A stretch of DNA of 64,000 bases from UBA3263 sp964528425 (GTDB lineage: Bacteria; Bacteroidota; Bacteroidia; Bacteroidales; Muribaculaceae), in NCBI GenBank assembly GCA_964528425.1, contig CAZGTD010000004.1:45613-109612 (forward strand). The letters run 5' to 3'. Below are positions 17,939-27,493 of the stretch, in pieces; the stretch's first letter is position 1, and the number at the start of each line of letters is the position of its first letter. The position numbers and the translations under genes were made by a program. The notes beneath the pieces were generated by a model. The model was not told the origin of the DNA, did no database searches, and saw only the letters and a program-made list of their open reading frames with translations.

Positions 17939-19384
17939 ATGACAACCTTTATAGTATCTCTCCTTCTGCTTATTATAGGATATGCCGTTTACGGCCTTAT
18001 AGTAGAGAAAATATTCGGAGTTGACCCCAAAAGGCTAACGCCCGCGATGGAGCGTCCTGACGGTGTTGACTTCGTGCCTATGCCGGTTTGGAAGGTATTT
18101 ATGATTCAATTCCTGAACATTGCCGGCGTCGGGCCGATATTCGGCGCGATAATGGGCATTATGTTCGGACCGGCAGCCTTTTTGTGGATAGTATTCGGCA
18201 CAATATTCGCCGGGGCGGTCCATGACTTTACGGCAGCCATGATTTCGCTGCGCCAAGGCGGAGTTTCGCTGCCCGAATCGGTTGGTAATGAGCTTGGGGC
18301 AGGGATGCGCCACGTTATGCGTGTTTTCTCCGTAATTCTGCTGATTCTTGTAGGGGCGGTTTTTGTTTTGACTCCTTCGGGGTTATTGGCTTCGATGACT
18401 CCCGAAAAGCTCGACATAACATTCTGGACCGGAGCGATTTTTCTTTATTACTTACTCGCTACCATGCTGCCCATCGATAAACTCATCGGCAAACTTTATC
18501 CTCTATTTGGCGGGGCACTGCTATTTATGGCCCTCGCTCTGATGGGAGTTATGCTTTTCGGCAACGTAGAGATTCCCGACGGGCTGGCCCAAGGATTGCA
18601 TAACCGTCACCCTCAGTCGGAAACCCATGCCATTTTCCCGATGCTTTTTATTTCGATAGCATGTGGTGCCATCTCAGGATTTCATGCAACTCAGTCGCCT
18701 ATGATGGCACGCTGCCTTACCAACGAAAAACTTGCCCGGCCGGTATTTTACGGCGCCATGGTTGCCGAAGGAATTGTTGCTCTGATATGGGCCGCAGCCG
18801 CCATCGCCTTTACCGGCGGATATCCGCAATTGGCCGATTATATGGCGCGGGAGGGGAACACCCCCGGCACACTGGTCCACGAAGTATCCATTGGTTGGCT
18901 CGGAGCTTTCGGAGGCTTGCTGGCTATTATCGGAGTAGTTGCCGCACCGATAACGTCGGGCGACACCGCACTGCGCTCCGTGCGCCTGATAATCGCCGAC
19001 GCATTTAAGATTGATCAAAAATCGTTTTGGAAGCGGCTGCTCATATGCATTCCGCTGTTTGGACTGACCTTTGCGGTTATGATGGTTGACTTTCAAGTGC
19101 TTTGGCGCTATTTTGCATGGAGCAACCAAACAATGGCCATGATAACCCTATGGGCGGTTTCGGCCTATCTGTCTCGCAAGGGCCGGTGGTATTGGGTATC
19201 GCTGGTGCCCGCGCTGTTTATGACCGTCGTTACCGTCAGCTACATACTGCTGGCACCTGAGGGACTCAGGTTAAATCCTACGGTGTCGATAATTTGCGGG
19301 TGTGCGGTGGCCGCGACCCTGGCAGCATTGTTCTTCATTCTACGCAAAAAGAAACAACCGGTTACGGATGGCACGCCTGAATGA
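17939..19384 (+). CDS. CstA-family carbon starvation transporter
   Basis: 481 residues, the short form usual in Bacteroidetes (E. coli CstA is about 700). It has many hydrophobic helices and CstA-type segments: GVDFVPMPVWKVFMIQF, NIAGVGPIFGAI and FGTIFAGAVHDF near the N-terminus. CstA proteins import pyruvate or peptides when carbon is scarce. The 3' end overlaps the Crp-like gene in another frame, so the two are probably translated from one mRNA. A good promoter lies directly upstream, separate from the PUL. Confidence 0.9.
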   Translation: MTTFIVSLLLLIIGYAVYGLIVEKIFGVDPKRLTPAMERPDGVDFVPMPVWKVFMIQFLNIAGVGPIFGAIMGIMFGPAAFLWIVFGTIFAGAVHDFTAAMISLRQGGVSLPESVGNELGAGMRHVMRVFSVILLILVGAVFVLTPSGLLASMTPEKLDITFWTGAIFLYYLLATMLPIDKLIGKLYPLFGGALLFMALALMGVMLFGNVEIPDGLAQGLHNRHPQSETHAIFPMLFISIACGAISGFHATQSPMMARCLTNEKLARPVFYGAMVAEGIVALIWAAAAIAFTGGYPQLADYMAREGNTPGTLVHEVSIGWLGAFGGLLAIIGVVAAPITSGDTALRSVRLIIADAFKIDQKSFWKRLLICIPLFGLTFAVMMVDFQVLWRYFAWSNQTMAMITLWAVSAYLSRKGRWYWVSLVPALFMTVVTVSYILLAPEGLRLNPTVSIICGCAVAATLAALFFILRKKKQPVTDGTPE

Positions 19385-19925
19385 TTTTATGGTCAGGGCC
19401 GATCTGACTCCTTTTATCGACTACTGCAGGGAGTTTGGCCGCAAAGTGAGCTACCGCAAAGGTGAAAGCTTCGTTGATGAAGGCACGGTTTGCAAAAAGG
19501 TAGCATTAATTTGCAGCGGTTACTTCAAATATGCCACTTTCGACTCCGCCGCCAACGAACGCATTATCGGATTTGGTTTCGAGAACGAAATAATAACGGA
19601 TTTCGTGCGCTCCTTTCAGTTCAATGAACCTGCTTGGACCTCAATAATTGCCGGCAGTGACTCCGTGGTACTTCAGGTATCGCTGAATGAAGTCAGGAAA
19701 TATTTTATGCACCATCAGCCTGATTTCATTGCCCAACTCTCCAAACACGTTCTTCAGGAAGCCTACAGCCGCTATTTACTGATGCACACACTGTCGTCGG
19801 CAGAACGATTCAGAGCCATTTATCCGCGGCTGGCAGACGTAATAAACCTGATTCCAAACCACGAACTCGCCTCATTCCTGGCAATTTCGCGCCGCCAGCT
19901 TCAACGAATTAGGGGAGCGCGTTAA
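19368..19925 (+). CDS. Crp/Fnr-family transcriptional regulator
   Basis: 185 residues from ATG 19368 (MARLNDFM); ATG 19389 is an alternative. Both lie at or inside the cstA 3' end, overlapping it by up to 17 bases. An N-terminal cyclic-nucleotide-binding beta-roll (about 10-110, with CSGYFKYATFD) is followed by a dimerization helix and a short C-terminal HTH (HELASFLAISRRQLQRI). Bacteroidetes proteins of this type bind DNA but usually lack the cAMP-contact residues. Co-transcription with cstA suggests it regulates cstA or nearby carbon metabolism; this is inference. Confidence 0.85.
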   Translation: MARLNDFMVRADLTPFIDYCREFGRKVSYRKGESFVDEGTVCKKVALICSGYFKYATFDSAANERIIGFGFENEIITDFVRSFQFNEPAWTSIIAGSDSVVLQVSLNEVRKYFMHHQPDFIAQLSKHVLQEAYSRYLLMHTLSSAERFRAIYPRLADVINLIPNHELASFLAISRRQLQRIRGAR

Positions 19926-19942
19926 CAACACACAAAAAAAGA

Positions 19943-19974
19943 GGGCTACGCAAAATAATACAATTGCGTAGTCC
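19943..19974. terminator. Bidirectional terminator between convergent genes
   Basis: Stem GGGCTACGCA (19943-19952) with TGCGTAGTCC (19965-19974), one G-T pair. An A-rich run lies on the left (minus-strand T-tract) and ttaatt on the right. It serves the crp-like gene and the DUF4332 gene. Confidence 0.75.
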
Positions 19975-19992
19975 TTAATTATAACTAAATTT

Positions 19993-20400
19993 TTAGTAGC
20001 TGAGCTTGGGTTCGAGTTCTTTAGCCTGGGCAACCATCTTTTCAATTTCGGCAACTGAAGGAACACGGTTGCAAAGATTCTTAACCTCGTTTACTTCCTC
20101 ACACTTTGCATGAAGGTTAGCGGGTACACGGTGGCGCAACTCCTTGACTGTGTCAACACCGGCAGCTTCGAGCAGTTCTGCGAACTGACCGGCAACACCC
20201 TTAATGCGGAAAAGATCCGAATGGTTGGCCCATTTAAGAATAAGCTTTTCTGAAATACCGGTTTGTTCAGCCAGCTCCTTGCGCTGCTTGGGGGTTGCAG
20301 CCTTTTCGAGAAGGTCGTCGGTGGTTTTGATTCCGGCTTCACCGAGTTTCTGTGCGTAAACTTCGCCTACGCCTTCGATTTCGTCAATCTTGTATGCCAT
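19993..20400 (-). CDS. DUF4332 helix-hairpin-helix protein
   Basis: 135 residues, no signal peptide. Two HhH-like units are visible: IDEIEGVGEVYAQKLGEAGI (about 5-24) and FRIKGVAGQFAELLEAAGV (about 63-81), the pattern of DUF4332 proteins. HhH folds bind DNA or RNA without sequence specificity, but no partner or pathway is shown. The gene stands alone with its own promoter. Confidence 0.8.
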   Translation of the reverse strand: MAYKIDEIEGVGEVYAQKLGEAGIKTTDDLLEKAATPKQRKELAEQTGISEKLILKWANHSDLFRIKGVAGQFAELLEAAGVDTVKELRHRVPANLHAKCEEVNEVKNLCNRVPSVAEIEKMVAQAKELEPKLSY

Positions 20401-20439
20401 ATTGTCATGGATTAAAAGGTTAATACTTGAATGTCAGCG

Positions 20440-20447
20440 CAAATATA
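20440..20447 (-). promoter_or_regulatory. -7 box of DUF4332 gene
   Basis: Minus-strand TATATTTG, 39 bases from the start codon. Confidence 0.5.
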
Positions 20448-20522
20448 CACATTTTTTCGTTATTCCTAAAATAACGGACTAATTTTTCGCCAACGGTGAA
20501 ATAAAAGTTTCAGAATTTTTCG

Positions 20523-20530
20523 TAACTTTG
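20523..20530 (+). promoter_or_regulatory. -7 box of the OmpA/TPR lipoprotein operon
   Basis: TAACTTTG, 38 bases before the start at 20569. The -33 element is weak. Confidence 0.55.
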
Positions 20531-20568
20531 CGGTAAAATTGAAAATAAACATTTAATTACCCCTGTTA

Positions 20569-22254
20569 ATGAACGTTAAGTCTCAATCACGCAACCTTGT
20601 GCTGCTGATGGGTGCAGCTGCAGTTTTAAGCGGCTGCTCCAAAAAACTCGGCCAACTGCCTGCCGACTATTTCACAACCAACCCTAATCCCCTCGAAGTC
20701 GTTGGCCAGAACGTGCCGGCCAGCATAACGGCCCGCATTCCCGCAAAATTCTTTGTTAAGAACGCCGAGCTGACCGTTACCCCTTATCTGACATACGCCG
20801 GTGGCGAAACGGCCTCTACTCCCTACTCTTTCCAGGGCGAAAAGGTTCGCGGCAACAATCCTGTGATCAGCTATGAGCAAGGGGGCACCGTAACCATTCC
20901 CGTCAACTACCTCTACACCCCCGAAATGGCCAATTCGCAGCTTGAGCTGGCCTTCAACGTTCAGCAGGGCAAAAAAACCTACGTTCTTCCGCGCGTTGCT
21001 GTTGCCAACGGTGTGATTGCAACCGCAGCTCTGGCCAATGCCGGGTCGGTTACTCCTGCAGTTGCCGCCGATAAATTCCAGCGCGTAATTCAAGATAAGG
21101 TTGATGCCGACATTTTGTTCCTCATCAACCAGGCAAACATCCGCGACAATCAGCTGCGTTCCGGCCAGATGGTTGACCTGCAGAGCCGTATTAAGGATGC
21201 AAACGCCGATTCGCGCCAGGAAATTGAAGAAATCAATATTCAGAGCTACGCTTCGCCCGACGGTAGCTACGACTTCAACCGCAAACTCGCCCAGAAGCGC
21301 GAAGACGTAACCAAAGGATATATGGACAACCAGCTCAAAGGGGTTTCCTTCGGCCAGCTGACCGCCGACTTCACCCCCGAAGACTGGGAAGGCTTCCGCC
21401 GCCTCGTGAGCGAAAGCAATATTCAGGACAAGAATCTGATTCTTAGCGTTCTGTCAATGTATTCCGACCCTGAAGAACGCGAACGCGAAATCCACAACCT
21501 CAGTTCAGTGTTCGAACAGCTTGCCGAAGAAATTCTTCCGAAACTCCGCTATAGCCGCATCAGCGCAAAAATTAACGTAATCGGCAAGAGCGATGAAGAA
21601 ATCGCCCAGGCCTACGCAACCAATCCGTCGTCGCTCAGCGTTGATGAAATTCTATATCTTGCCGCCTTGACCGACAGCCCCGAAAAACGCGCTGAAATCT
21701 ACTCGAAAGCATCGCAGCTCTACCCCACCGACTACCGCACCTTCAACAACCTCGGCATGGCCCAGTATCAGCTCGGCAACTACGACGGTGCCCGCGCCAG
21801 CTTCACTCAGGCTTCGCGTCTGGCTCCCGCCTCGGCCGAACCTCAGATGAACCTCGGCCTTACCTCGCTCAATTCCGGCAACTTCTCCGACGCACAGAGC
21901 CGCTTCGGCAATGCAGCCGGCGTTCCTGAACTCAACGAGGCCCTTGGTGTTTACTACCTCAAGCAGGGCGACAACGCCGCTGCAGCCCGCACCATGCAGG
22001 GCGTAAACTCCAATAACGCAGCCCTGGCCCAGATTCTTACCAAAGACTACTCCGCAGCTAAAAAGACCCTGGCCGCAATTCAGGCACCCGATGCAACCAC
22101 CTATTATCTGATGGCTGTTCTCGGCGCCCGCACCAACAATGAGTCTATGCTCGCCAACAGCCTGCGCCAGGCCGTGAAACTCGACCCGTCGATGGCTGCC
22201 AAAGCTGCTTCCGACCTCGAATTCAAACGTTTTAATCTCTCATCCGTACTCTAA
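20569..22254 (+). CDS. OmpA-like/TPR lipoprotein
   Basis: 561 residues. Lipoprotein signal with Cys23 (AVLSGC). An N-terminal beta-rich region (30-170) precedes an OmpA-like segment (about 225-260: EINIQSYASPDGSYDFN then KLAQKR), and TPR units follow (about 385-540: FNNLGMAQYQLGNYDGARASF and similar). It is probably an outer-membrane lipoprotein facing the periplasm, binding peptidoglycan or organising partner proteins. Its stop codon is followed directly by pyrH, so it heads a mixed operon. I recognise the domain style but not a named protein. Confidence 0.8.
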   Translation: MNVKSQSRNLVLLMGAAAVLSGCSKKLGQLPADYFTTNPNPLEVVGQNVPASITARIPAKFFVKNAELTVTPYLTYAGGETASTPYSFQGEKVRGNNPVISYEQGGTVTIPVNYLYTPEMANSQLELAFNVQQGKKTYVLPRVAVANGVIATAALANAGSVTPAVAADKFQRVIQDKVDADILFLINQANIRDNQLRSGQMVDLQSRIKDANADSRQEIEEINIQSYASPDGSYDFNRKLAQKREDVTKGYMDNQLKGVSFGQLTADFTPEDWEGFRRLVSESNIQDKNLILSVLSMYSDPEEREREIHNLSSVFEQLAEEILPKLRYSRISAKINVIGKSDEEIAQAYATNPSSLSVDEILYLAALTDSPEKRAEIYSKASQLYPTDYRTFNNLGMAQYQLGNYDGARASFTQASRLAPASAEPQMNLGLTSLNSGNFSDAQSRFGNAAGVPELNEALGVYYLKQGDNAAAARTMQGVNSNNAALAQILTKDYSAAKKTLAAIQAPDATTYYLMAVLGARTNNESMLANSLRQAVKLDPSMAAKAASDLEFKRFNLSSVL

Positions 22255-22967
22255 TGCGTAAATTCAAACGCGTCCTCCTGAAGCTGAGCGGCGAAAGTCT
22301 CGCCGCTCAGCAGAAGCAGGGCATCGACTCCGAGCGCCTTGCTCAATACGCCACCCAGATTAAAGCCGCCGTAGACTCCGGTCTGCAGGTGGCTATTGTT
22401 ATCGGTGGGGGCAACATTTTCCGTGGACTCCAGGGCGCCTCCCGCGGCTTCGACCGCGTAAAGGGCGACCAGATGGGCATGCTCGCAACCGTAATCAATT
22501 CCCTGGCGCTCAGCTCCGCCCTTGAAGCTATAGGTCAGGGGGCGGACGTTTACACTGCCATAGCAATGCACCCCATTGGCGAACACTATTCAAAATGGAA
22601 AGCTATCCGCTCACTCGAAGCAGGCCGCGTGGCCATTCTTTCGTGTGGCACAGGCAATCCGTTCTTCACCACCGACACGGGCTCAGCCCTGCGCGGAATC
22701 GAAGTGGAAGCCGACGTAATGCTCAAGGGCACCCGCGTTGACGGAATCTACACCGCCGACCCCGAAAAAGACCCGACAGCAACCAAATTCGACCGCATAA
22801 CCTACGATGAAGTGCTCAGCCGCGGTCTGAAGGTCATGGATATAACCGCCACCGCCCTCTGCAAAGAAAACCGCCTCCCGATTATAGTATTCGACATGGA
22901 CACCCCCGGCAACCTCGACAAGGTGCTTGCCGGCGAACCTATCGGAACCTACGTCTACGAGCAATAA
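22254..22967 (+). CDS. pyrH: UMP kinase
   Basis: 237 residues, the usual length for bacterial UMP kinase (amino-acid-kinase fold). Visible motifs are the phosphate loop KLSGESLAA (residues 9-17), IVIGGGNIFRG (about 46-56) and DGIYTADPEKDP for nucleotide binding. It makes UDP from UMP with ATP in the cytoplasm. Its ATG overlaps the preceding stop by one base. The usual tsf/frr neighbours are absent. Confidence 0.95.
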   Translation: MRKFKRVLLKLSGESLAAQQKQGIDSERLAQYATQIKAAVDSGLQVAIVIGGGNIFRGLQGASRGFDRVKGDQMGMLATVINSLALSSALEAIGQGADVYTAIAMHPIGEHYSKWKAIRSLEAGRVAILSCGTGNPFFTTDTGSALRGIEVEADVMLKGTRVDGIYTADPEKDPTATKFDRITYDEVLSRGLKVMDITATALCKENRLPIIVFDMDTPGNLDKVLAGEPIGTYVYEQ

Positions 22968-22979
22968 CCAGCCCACACG

Positions 22980-24077
22980 ATGCTGCTTAAGTCCATTGCC
23001 ATAGATAACTTCAAGAACATTGAACGAGCGCGCTTGGAGTTCTCGCCCAAGGTTAACGGCCTGCTGGGCCATAATGGCATGGGCAAAAGCAACCTGCTGG
23101 ACGCAATCTACACCCTGAGCTTCACCAAGAGCTTCTGTCGGGTAACGGATTCGATGCTTATTCGCATCGGCGAACAATTTTCGCTGGTAAAGGCAACCTA
23201 CTTGCGCAAGGGTTTAGACGAAGACCTCTCGCTCGGTCTGACCCAGGGCAAACGCAAAAGCCTTAAACGCAAAGGCAAGGAATACCAGCGAATGGCCGAC
23301 CACATAGGTTCATTTCCGCTGGTTATGGTGTCGCCGGCCGATGTTGACCTCGTGCGCGAAAGTCCCGACGAACGCCGCCGGTGGATGGATATGGTTATCA
23401 GCCAGAGCGACCCGCGCTATCTCGATGCCCTGCTTCGCTACGGCCGCGGGCTCGACCAGCGCAACCGGCTGCTGAAAGACGGTATTTCAGACCGCGCGAT
23501 GTTTGAAGCGCTCGAAGCCACGATGCAACCCGCGGCTCTCTATATCTACAATGCCCGCACGGCATGGGTTCAACGACTGGAACCGATTTTCCGCAAATAC
23601 TACGCCCTGATAAGCGGCGAGGCTGAAACCCCGGGACTCACCTACGTTTCGCAGTTGCAGCGCGCCGACTCCTATGAGGATATGATGATTGCCCACCTGC
23701 AGCGCGACCTGGCTCTGCGCCACACTTCGGCCGGCCCTCACCGCGATGACATTGAGCTGACGCTCAACTCCATGGAAATGCGTCGCACCGGCTCGCAAGG
23801 ACAGTGTAAAACATTCGTCATTGCCCTGCGTCTGGCCCAGTACGAATTTCTGGCCGAAGCAACCGGAATGAAGCCCCTGCTCCTTCTCGACGATATTTTC
23901 GACAAGCTTGATGCCGAACGGGTTGAGCGCATAGTGCGACTGGTCGGGGACCCGGCATTCGGCCAGATTTTCATTACCGACACCAATCGCTCGCATCTTG
24001 ATGAAATCATGGGCCGCTCGGCCGGCGATTATCGGCTGTGGGAAGTTGCCGACGGTTCATTTACCCCTCTCCACTGA
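22980..24077 (+). CDS. recF: DNA replication and repair protein RecF
   Basis: 365 residues. Walker A GHNGMGKSN (about 30-38), the SMC-like signature region and Walker B (LLLLDDIFDKLD, about 300-311) are intact. RecF loads RecA at single-strand gaps. It is 12 bases after pyrH and 1 base before the DUF721 gene, a pairing (recF-DUF721) frequent in Bacteroidetes. Confidence 0.95.
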   Translation: MLLKSIAIDNFKNIERARLEFSPKVNGLLGHNGMGKSNLLDAIYTLSFTKSFCRVTDSMLIRIGEQFSLVKATYLRKGLDEDLSLGLTQGKRKSLKRKGKEYQRMADHIGSFPLVMVSPADVDLVRESPDERRRWMDMVISQSDPRYLDALLRYGRGLDQRNRLLKDGISDRAMFEALEATMQPAALYIYNARTAWVQRLEPIFRKYYALISGEAETPGLTYVSQLQRADSYEDMMIAHLQRDLALRHTSAGPHRDDIELTLNSMEMRRTGSQGQCKTFVIALRLAQYEFLAEATGMKPLLLLDDIFDKLDAERVERIVRLVGDPAFGQIFITDTNRSHLDEIMGRSAGDYRLWEVADGSFTPLH

Positions 24078-24078
24078 C

Positions 24079-24375
24079 ATGAAAAAAACCGAAGCCCAGC
24101 CCATTGGCGACATTATCAACGAAGTTTTCAAACGCTCCGGTTCAGAAAACGAGGCGGCTCGCTATCGCGCGCTCGTTAACTGGGTCAACGTTGTTGGCCA
24201 GGGAGTTAACAAACTGACTACGCGCCGATACGTTACCGACTCCGGAGCAATCCACGTTTATATATCCTCTGCCGCAGTCAAAGCCGACCTGATGTTTATG
24301 CGCAGCTCTCTGCTCGATTCGCTGAATGAATATGCCGGTGCTCCCGGTGTTATAACCGAATTAGTTATTCATTGA
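24079..24375 (+). CDS. DUF721 (DciA-like) protein
   Basis: 98 residues from ATG 24079. The DUF721 pattern is present (IGDIINEVFKRSG, a central W.NVVG.GVN core, and a C-terminal LLDSLN helix). In several phyla DUF721 proteins are the ancestral helicase loader DciA; Bacteroidetes homologues beside recF are shorter. A replication or repair role is inferred from family and neighbours. The stop overlaps the rsgA start (TGATG). Confidence 0.8.
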   Translation: MKKTEAQPIGDIINEVFKRSGSENEAARYRALVNWVNVVGQGVNKLTTRRYVTDSGAIHVYISSAAVKADLMFMRSSLLDSLNEYAGAPGVITELVIH

Positions 24376-25319
24376 TGACCGGACTCGTAATTTCCAACCT
24401 CGGCAGCCGCTACGAAGTGCTCCCCGACGGAGCATCGGCCCCGGTTTTGTGTGCCGCCAAGGGTAACCTCCGCATTAAAGGCATAAGGACCACTAACCCC
24501 GTTGCCGTTGGCGACCGCGTTACTTTCAGCTACGCCCAGGGCGCGGAAATAGCATATATAACAGCTATTGAACCGCGCAAGAACTATATCATACGCCGGG
24601 CCTCTAACCTCAGCAAGGAAAGCCATATACTCGCGGCCAACATAGACCGGGCGGTTCTGGTGGCCACACTCATCCACCCCGAAACCTCAACAACTTTTAT
24701 CGACCGTTTTCTGGCAACCGCCGAGGCCTATGATATACCCGCCCTTTTGGTTCTGAATAAAATCGATTTGCTCGATCAACCCGACGACCACGAACTTCTT
24801 CTGGCCGTTGCCCGTCTTTACGAAACTATCGGCTATCCGGTGGTCATGACCAGTGCGCGGACCGGTGATGGTATCGACACCCTCAGGGAAATGCTCGAAG
24901 GCAAAACCTCGCTGCTCTCCGGCAATTCCGGAGTTGGCAAATCAAGCCTTATCAACGCTTTGATTCCGGGCGCCGAGGCTATAACGGCCGAAATCAGCCG
25001 GGCAACAGATTCCGGAACCCACACAACAACGGCCTCGCGGATGTATGACCTGCCCGGAGGCGGACGCCTCATTGACGTTCCCGGAGTTCGCGGTTTCGGC
25101 ACTCTCGATTTCGACAAATATGAAGTCGGCCACTTCTTTCCCGAGATTTTCGAAGAGTCGCAAAACTGCCGGTTTTCGAACTGCACCCATACAGAAGGCG
25201 AGCCCGGATGTGCAGTCTGTCAAGCAGTTGCCGACCAACGCATAGCCCAAAGCCGCTATGCCTCATACCTTTCCATTCTCAATAACGACGCATCTCAAAC
25301 AAACCAAAAATATCGATAA
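24375..25319 (+). CDS. rsgA: Ribosome small-subunit GTPase RsgA
   Basis: 314 residues from ATG 24375, which shares a base with the upstream stop. It is a circularly permuted GTPase: N-terminal OB fold, G4 NKIDL before the P-loop GNSGVGKSSL, then a C-terminal zinc site (Cys, Cys-Thr-His, Cys in NCRFSNCTH and GEPGC). It assists late 30S maturation. Length and motif order are normal. Confidence 0.95.
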   Translation: MTGLVISNLGSRYEVLPDGASAPVLCAAKGNLRIKGIRTTNPVAVGDRVTFSYAQGAEIAYITAIEPRKNYIIRRASNLSKESHILAANIDRAVLVATLIHPETSTTFIDRFLATAEAYDIPALLVLNKIDLLDQPDDHELLLAVARLYETIGYPVVMTSARTGDGIDTLREMLEGKTSLLSGNSGVGKSSLINALIPGAEAITAEISRATDSGTHTTTASRMYDLPGGGRLIDVPGVRGFGTLDFDKYEVGHFFPEIFEESQNCRFSNCTHTEGEPGCAVCQAVADQRIAQSRYASYLSILNNDASQTNQKYR

Positions 25320-25757
25320 ATGGTAACCTCTATTCCCGGCGAAATTTTCAACGACCATCGCGGCACAATAATCTCGCTCAACGATTTCGATCTCGAAGGC
25401 GTTGAACGCACCTACACCATTCACCATCCGGATGCCTCGGTTGTGCGCGGATGGCATGGCCATCAACGCGAACGCAAATGGTTTCACTGCCTGCGCGGCG
25501 GCTTCGTAATGGCCTTTGTTAAAATCGACGACTGGGAGAACCCCTCGCCCGACCTAAAGCCCGAGATATTTCATATCTCCGATAAAAAAAGCGAAGTGCT
25601 CTGTGTTCCGGCCGGCTACGCCAACTGCCTCAAAGCAACCGAACCGGGTTCGATACTTCAGGTTTGGTCAGACAAGCGGCTACCCGTAGCTCTGCTTGAC
25701 TCCTGGCGCTACCCTTCGTCGAACTGGGTTGACTGGTCGCAGTTCAATGACCGTTAA
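25320..25757 (+). CDS. WxcM/FdtA-like sugar cupin
   Basis: 145 residues, one RmlC-like cupin. The His-rich strand pair (HHPDASVVRGWHGHQ, about 38-52) and VPAGYANCLKA match the FdtA/QdtA/WxcM group, which isomerises dTDP-4-keto-6-deoxy sugars, or the related dTDP-4-dehydrorhamnose epimerase-like group. The substrate is not known. It starts at the base after the rsgA stop and overlaps miaA by 11 bases, so it belongs to the same operon. RfbB (50.0-51.1 kb) could supply a dTDP-4-keto-6-deoxy sugar; the link is speculative. Confidence 0.75.
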   Translation: MVTSIPGEIFNDHRGTIISLNDFDLEGVERTYTIHHPDASVVRGWHGHQRERKWFHCLRGGFVMAFVKIDDWENPSPDLKPEIFHISDKKSEVLCVPAGYANCLKATEPGSILQVWSDKRLPVALLDSWRYPSSNWVDWSQFNDR

Positions 25758-26592
25758 CATCATTACCGGGCCCACAGCCTCCGGCAAAACAGCCGCGGCC
25801 ATAATCCTGGCCGAACAACTCGGATGCGAAATAATTTCGGCCGACTCGCGCCAGATTTTTCGCGGAATACCTATAACTACAGCCTGCCCCTCGGCCGACG
25901 AACTTGCGCGGGTTAAACACCATCTGGTTCAGGAACTGGAACTGACCGACTACTACTCAGCCGCGCGTTTTGAAGAAGATGCATTGAATCTAATAACCGA
26001 CATGGAGCAGCGCGGATTGGACCAGGTTGTTGTTTGCGGCGGATCAATGATGTATATTTCGGCCTTAATCAACGGATTAGATGAGCTTCCAACCATATCT
26101 GACACCGTGCGCGCCGAAACCCTGCAATTTTTTCAGCAAGAGGGAATAGAGGCCCTGCGTGCCGAACTTCAACGTCTCGACCCCGAATATATGGCTCAGG
26201 CAGACCCAAACAACCATCGCCGCCTGGTCCACGCACTTGAAATAATTCGCCAGAGCGGTCAAAAAGTATCGCAGTTGCGCACCGGCCAACGCAAACAGCG
26301 CCCCTTCAACATAAAAATGACGGTTCTGGAGCCGCCGCGCCCCGAGCTTTTCGAGCGCATCAATTCACGCGTTGACAAAATGGTTGCTAACGGAATGATT
26401 GATGAAGCGCGCAGCGTTTATCCGTTGCGCCGGTTGAATTCGCTCAATACCGTAGGCTTCAAGGAACTGTTTGCCTGCTTCGACGGCGTATGGGACCTCC
26501 CAACTGCCATTGAACGCATAAAGAAAAATACCCGCGTATACGCCAAGAAGCAACTGACCTATTTAAAAAGTAACCTGAATATTCATTCCTAA
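25747..26592 (+). CDS. miaA: tRNA dimethylallyltransferase MiaA
   Basis: 281 residues from ATG 25747 (MTVNIITGPTASGKT). P-loop GPTASGKT (about 8-15), SADSRQIFR and the C-terminal KKNTRVYAKKQLTYLK motif are as in MiaA, which adds the isopentenyl group to A37 of tRNAs reading U-starting codons. Somewhat short for the family (about 300). Its last 30 bases overlap the tail of the convergent gene. Confidence 0.93.
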   Translation: MTVNIITGPTASGKTAAAIILAEQLGCEIISADSRQIFRGIPITTACPSADELARVKHHLVQELELTDYYSAARFEEDALNLITDMEQRGLDQVVVCGGSMMYISALINGLDELPTISDTVRAETLQFFQQEGIEALRAELQRLDPEYMAQADPNNHRRLVHALEIIRQSGQKVSQLRTGQRKQRPFNIKMTVLEPPRPELFERINSRVDKMVANGMIDEARSVYPLRRLNSLNTVGFKELFACFDGVWDLPTAIERIKKNTRVYAKKQLTYLKSNLNIHS

Positions 26593-27390
26593 GGTACGGG
26601 ACGTTATCATTGGCATAGACTGAACCTGGAGTTTCTTTTCCTTTACCAGCCGACGCGCAGAATTGCCACCGATAAGACCGACCACTTCATTAACCGGGTC
26701 AATCAAAAAGGCTACTATATTACCCAGAACCGGCGAGCCGGCCAGACGATAATCGTTCATAACAATATAGCGTTTGATTCTGAAAAAGCCCTCACCCATT
26801 ACGCTGCCGACCAAAGGAGTGATAAAGATATCCTGATACGAAGGCCGTTCCATACAAGCCTCGATGCCAAACTCCCAGCCGATAGTCGATATGCAAGCCG
26901 AGAATAGCAGCGAACCCCAGAAACTCAGACCGGCGCTTCGGGCGGCCATAAAATAAGCAGCTCCACTATAGGGGTGAAGAACCATATTGAACGCCGGATT
27001 ATCGTGGTCCCACTCCGGCCCCTGTTTGATTACATGGTCGCGCCAGCGTACCCAGAACGGCACATTATGAAACTCGGCGCGGTTCCAGCTGGTTGCATCT
27101 TCAGGAAGCATTTCCAAAACGAACAGAGCGGCTACATAGGCCCCGCATAGTACCCCGGCGTTGACCCACACGCGCTGCCAATCAGGATGGCTGAACCCGA
27201 GATTTAAATTCTGGTTGGGAAACGCGTAGATTGACTTGACGGGCCGCTCGACCGGATGCATTGTGTTAGTCGGAAAAAGCACAGAGTCACTTACTGACTC
27301 GATAACGGTGTCGGGCATTGCCGGCGACTGAGCATGAAGACCGGCTCCGGCCCCACAAAATATGATGAATAAACCAATAATTTTACGCAT
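26563..27390 (-). CDS. DUF3943-type exported/outer-membrane protein
   Basis: 275 residues. Signal peptide (ends LHAQ, about residue 20), hydrophobic stretches around 78-95 and 150-170, and a DUF3943-like core (HPYSGAAYFMAARS, GWEFGIEACMERPS, DIFITPLVGSVMGE). The sequence ends in an aromatic residue, which suits an outer-membrane protein. Function unknown. Convergent with miaA, sharing 30 coding bases and no terminator. Confidence 0.7.
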   Translation of the reverse strand: MRKIIGLFIIFCGAGAGLHAQSPAMPDTVIESVSDSVLFPTNTMHPVERPVKSIYAFPNQNLNLGFSHPDWQRVWVNAGVLCGAYVAALFVLEMLPEDATSWNRAEFHNVPFWVRWRDHVIKQGPEWDHDNPAFNMVLHPYSGAAYFMAARSAGLSFWGSLLFSACISTIGWEFGIEACMERPSYQDIFITPLVGSVMGEGFFRIKRYIVMNDYRLAGSPVLGNIVAFLIDPVNEVVGLIGGNSARRLVKEKKLQVQSMPMITSRTLGMNIQVTF

Positions 27391-27493
27391 AATAAATAGT
27401 AGTAATAGTAGAAACTTTACTTATAAAACACAAAATACCCCCTCTTGGTTCGCCGGCAATATAAATATTCTAAAGTGCTTGTTATCAAAAAAT

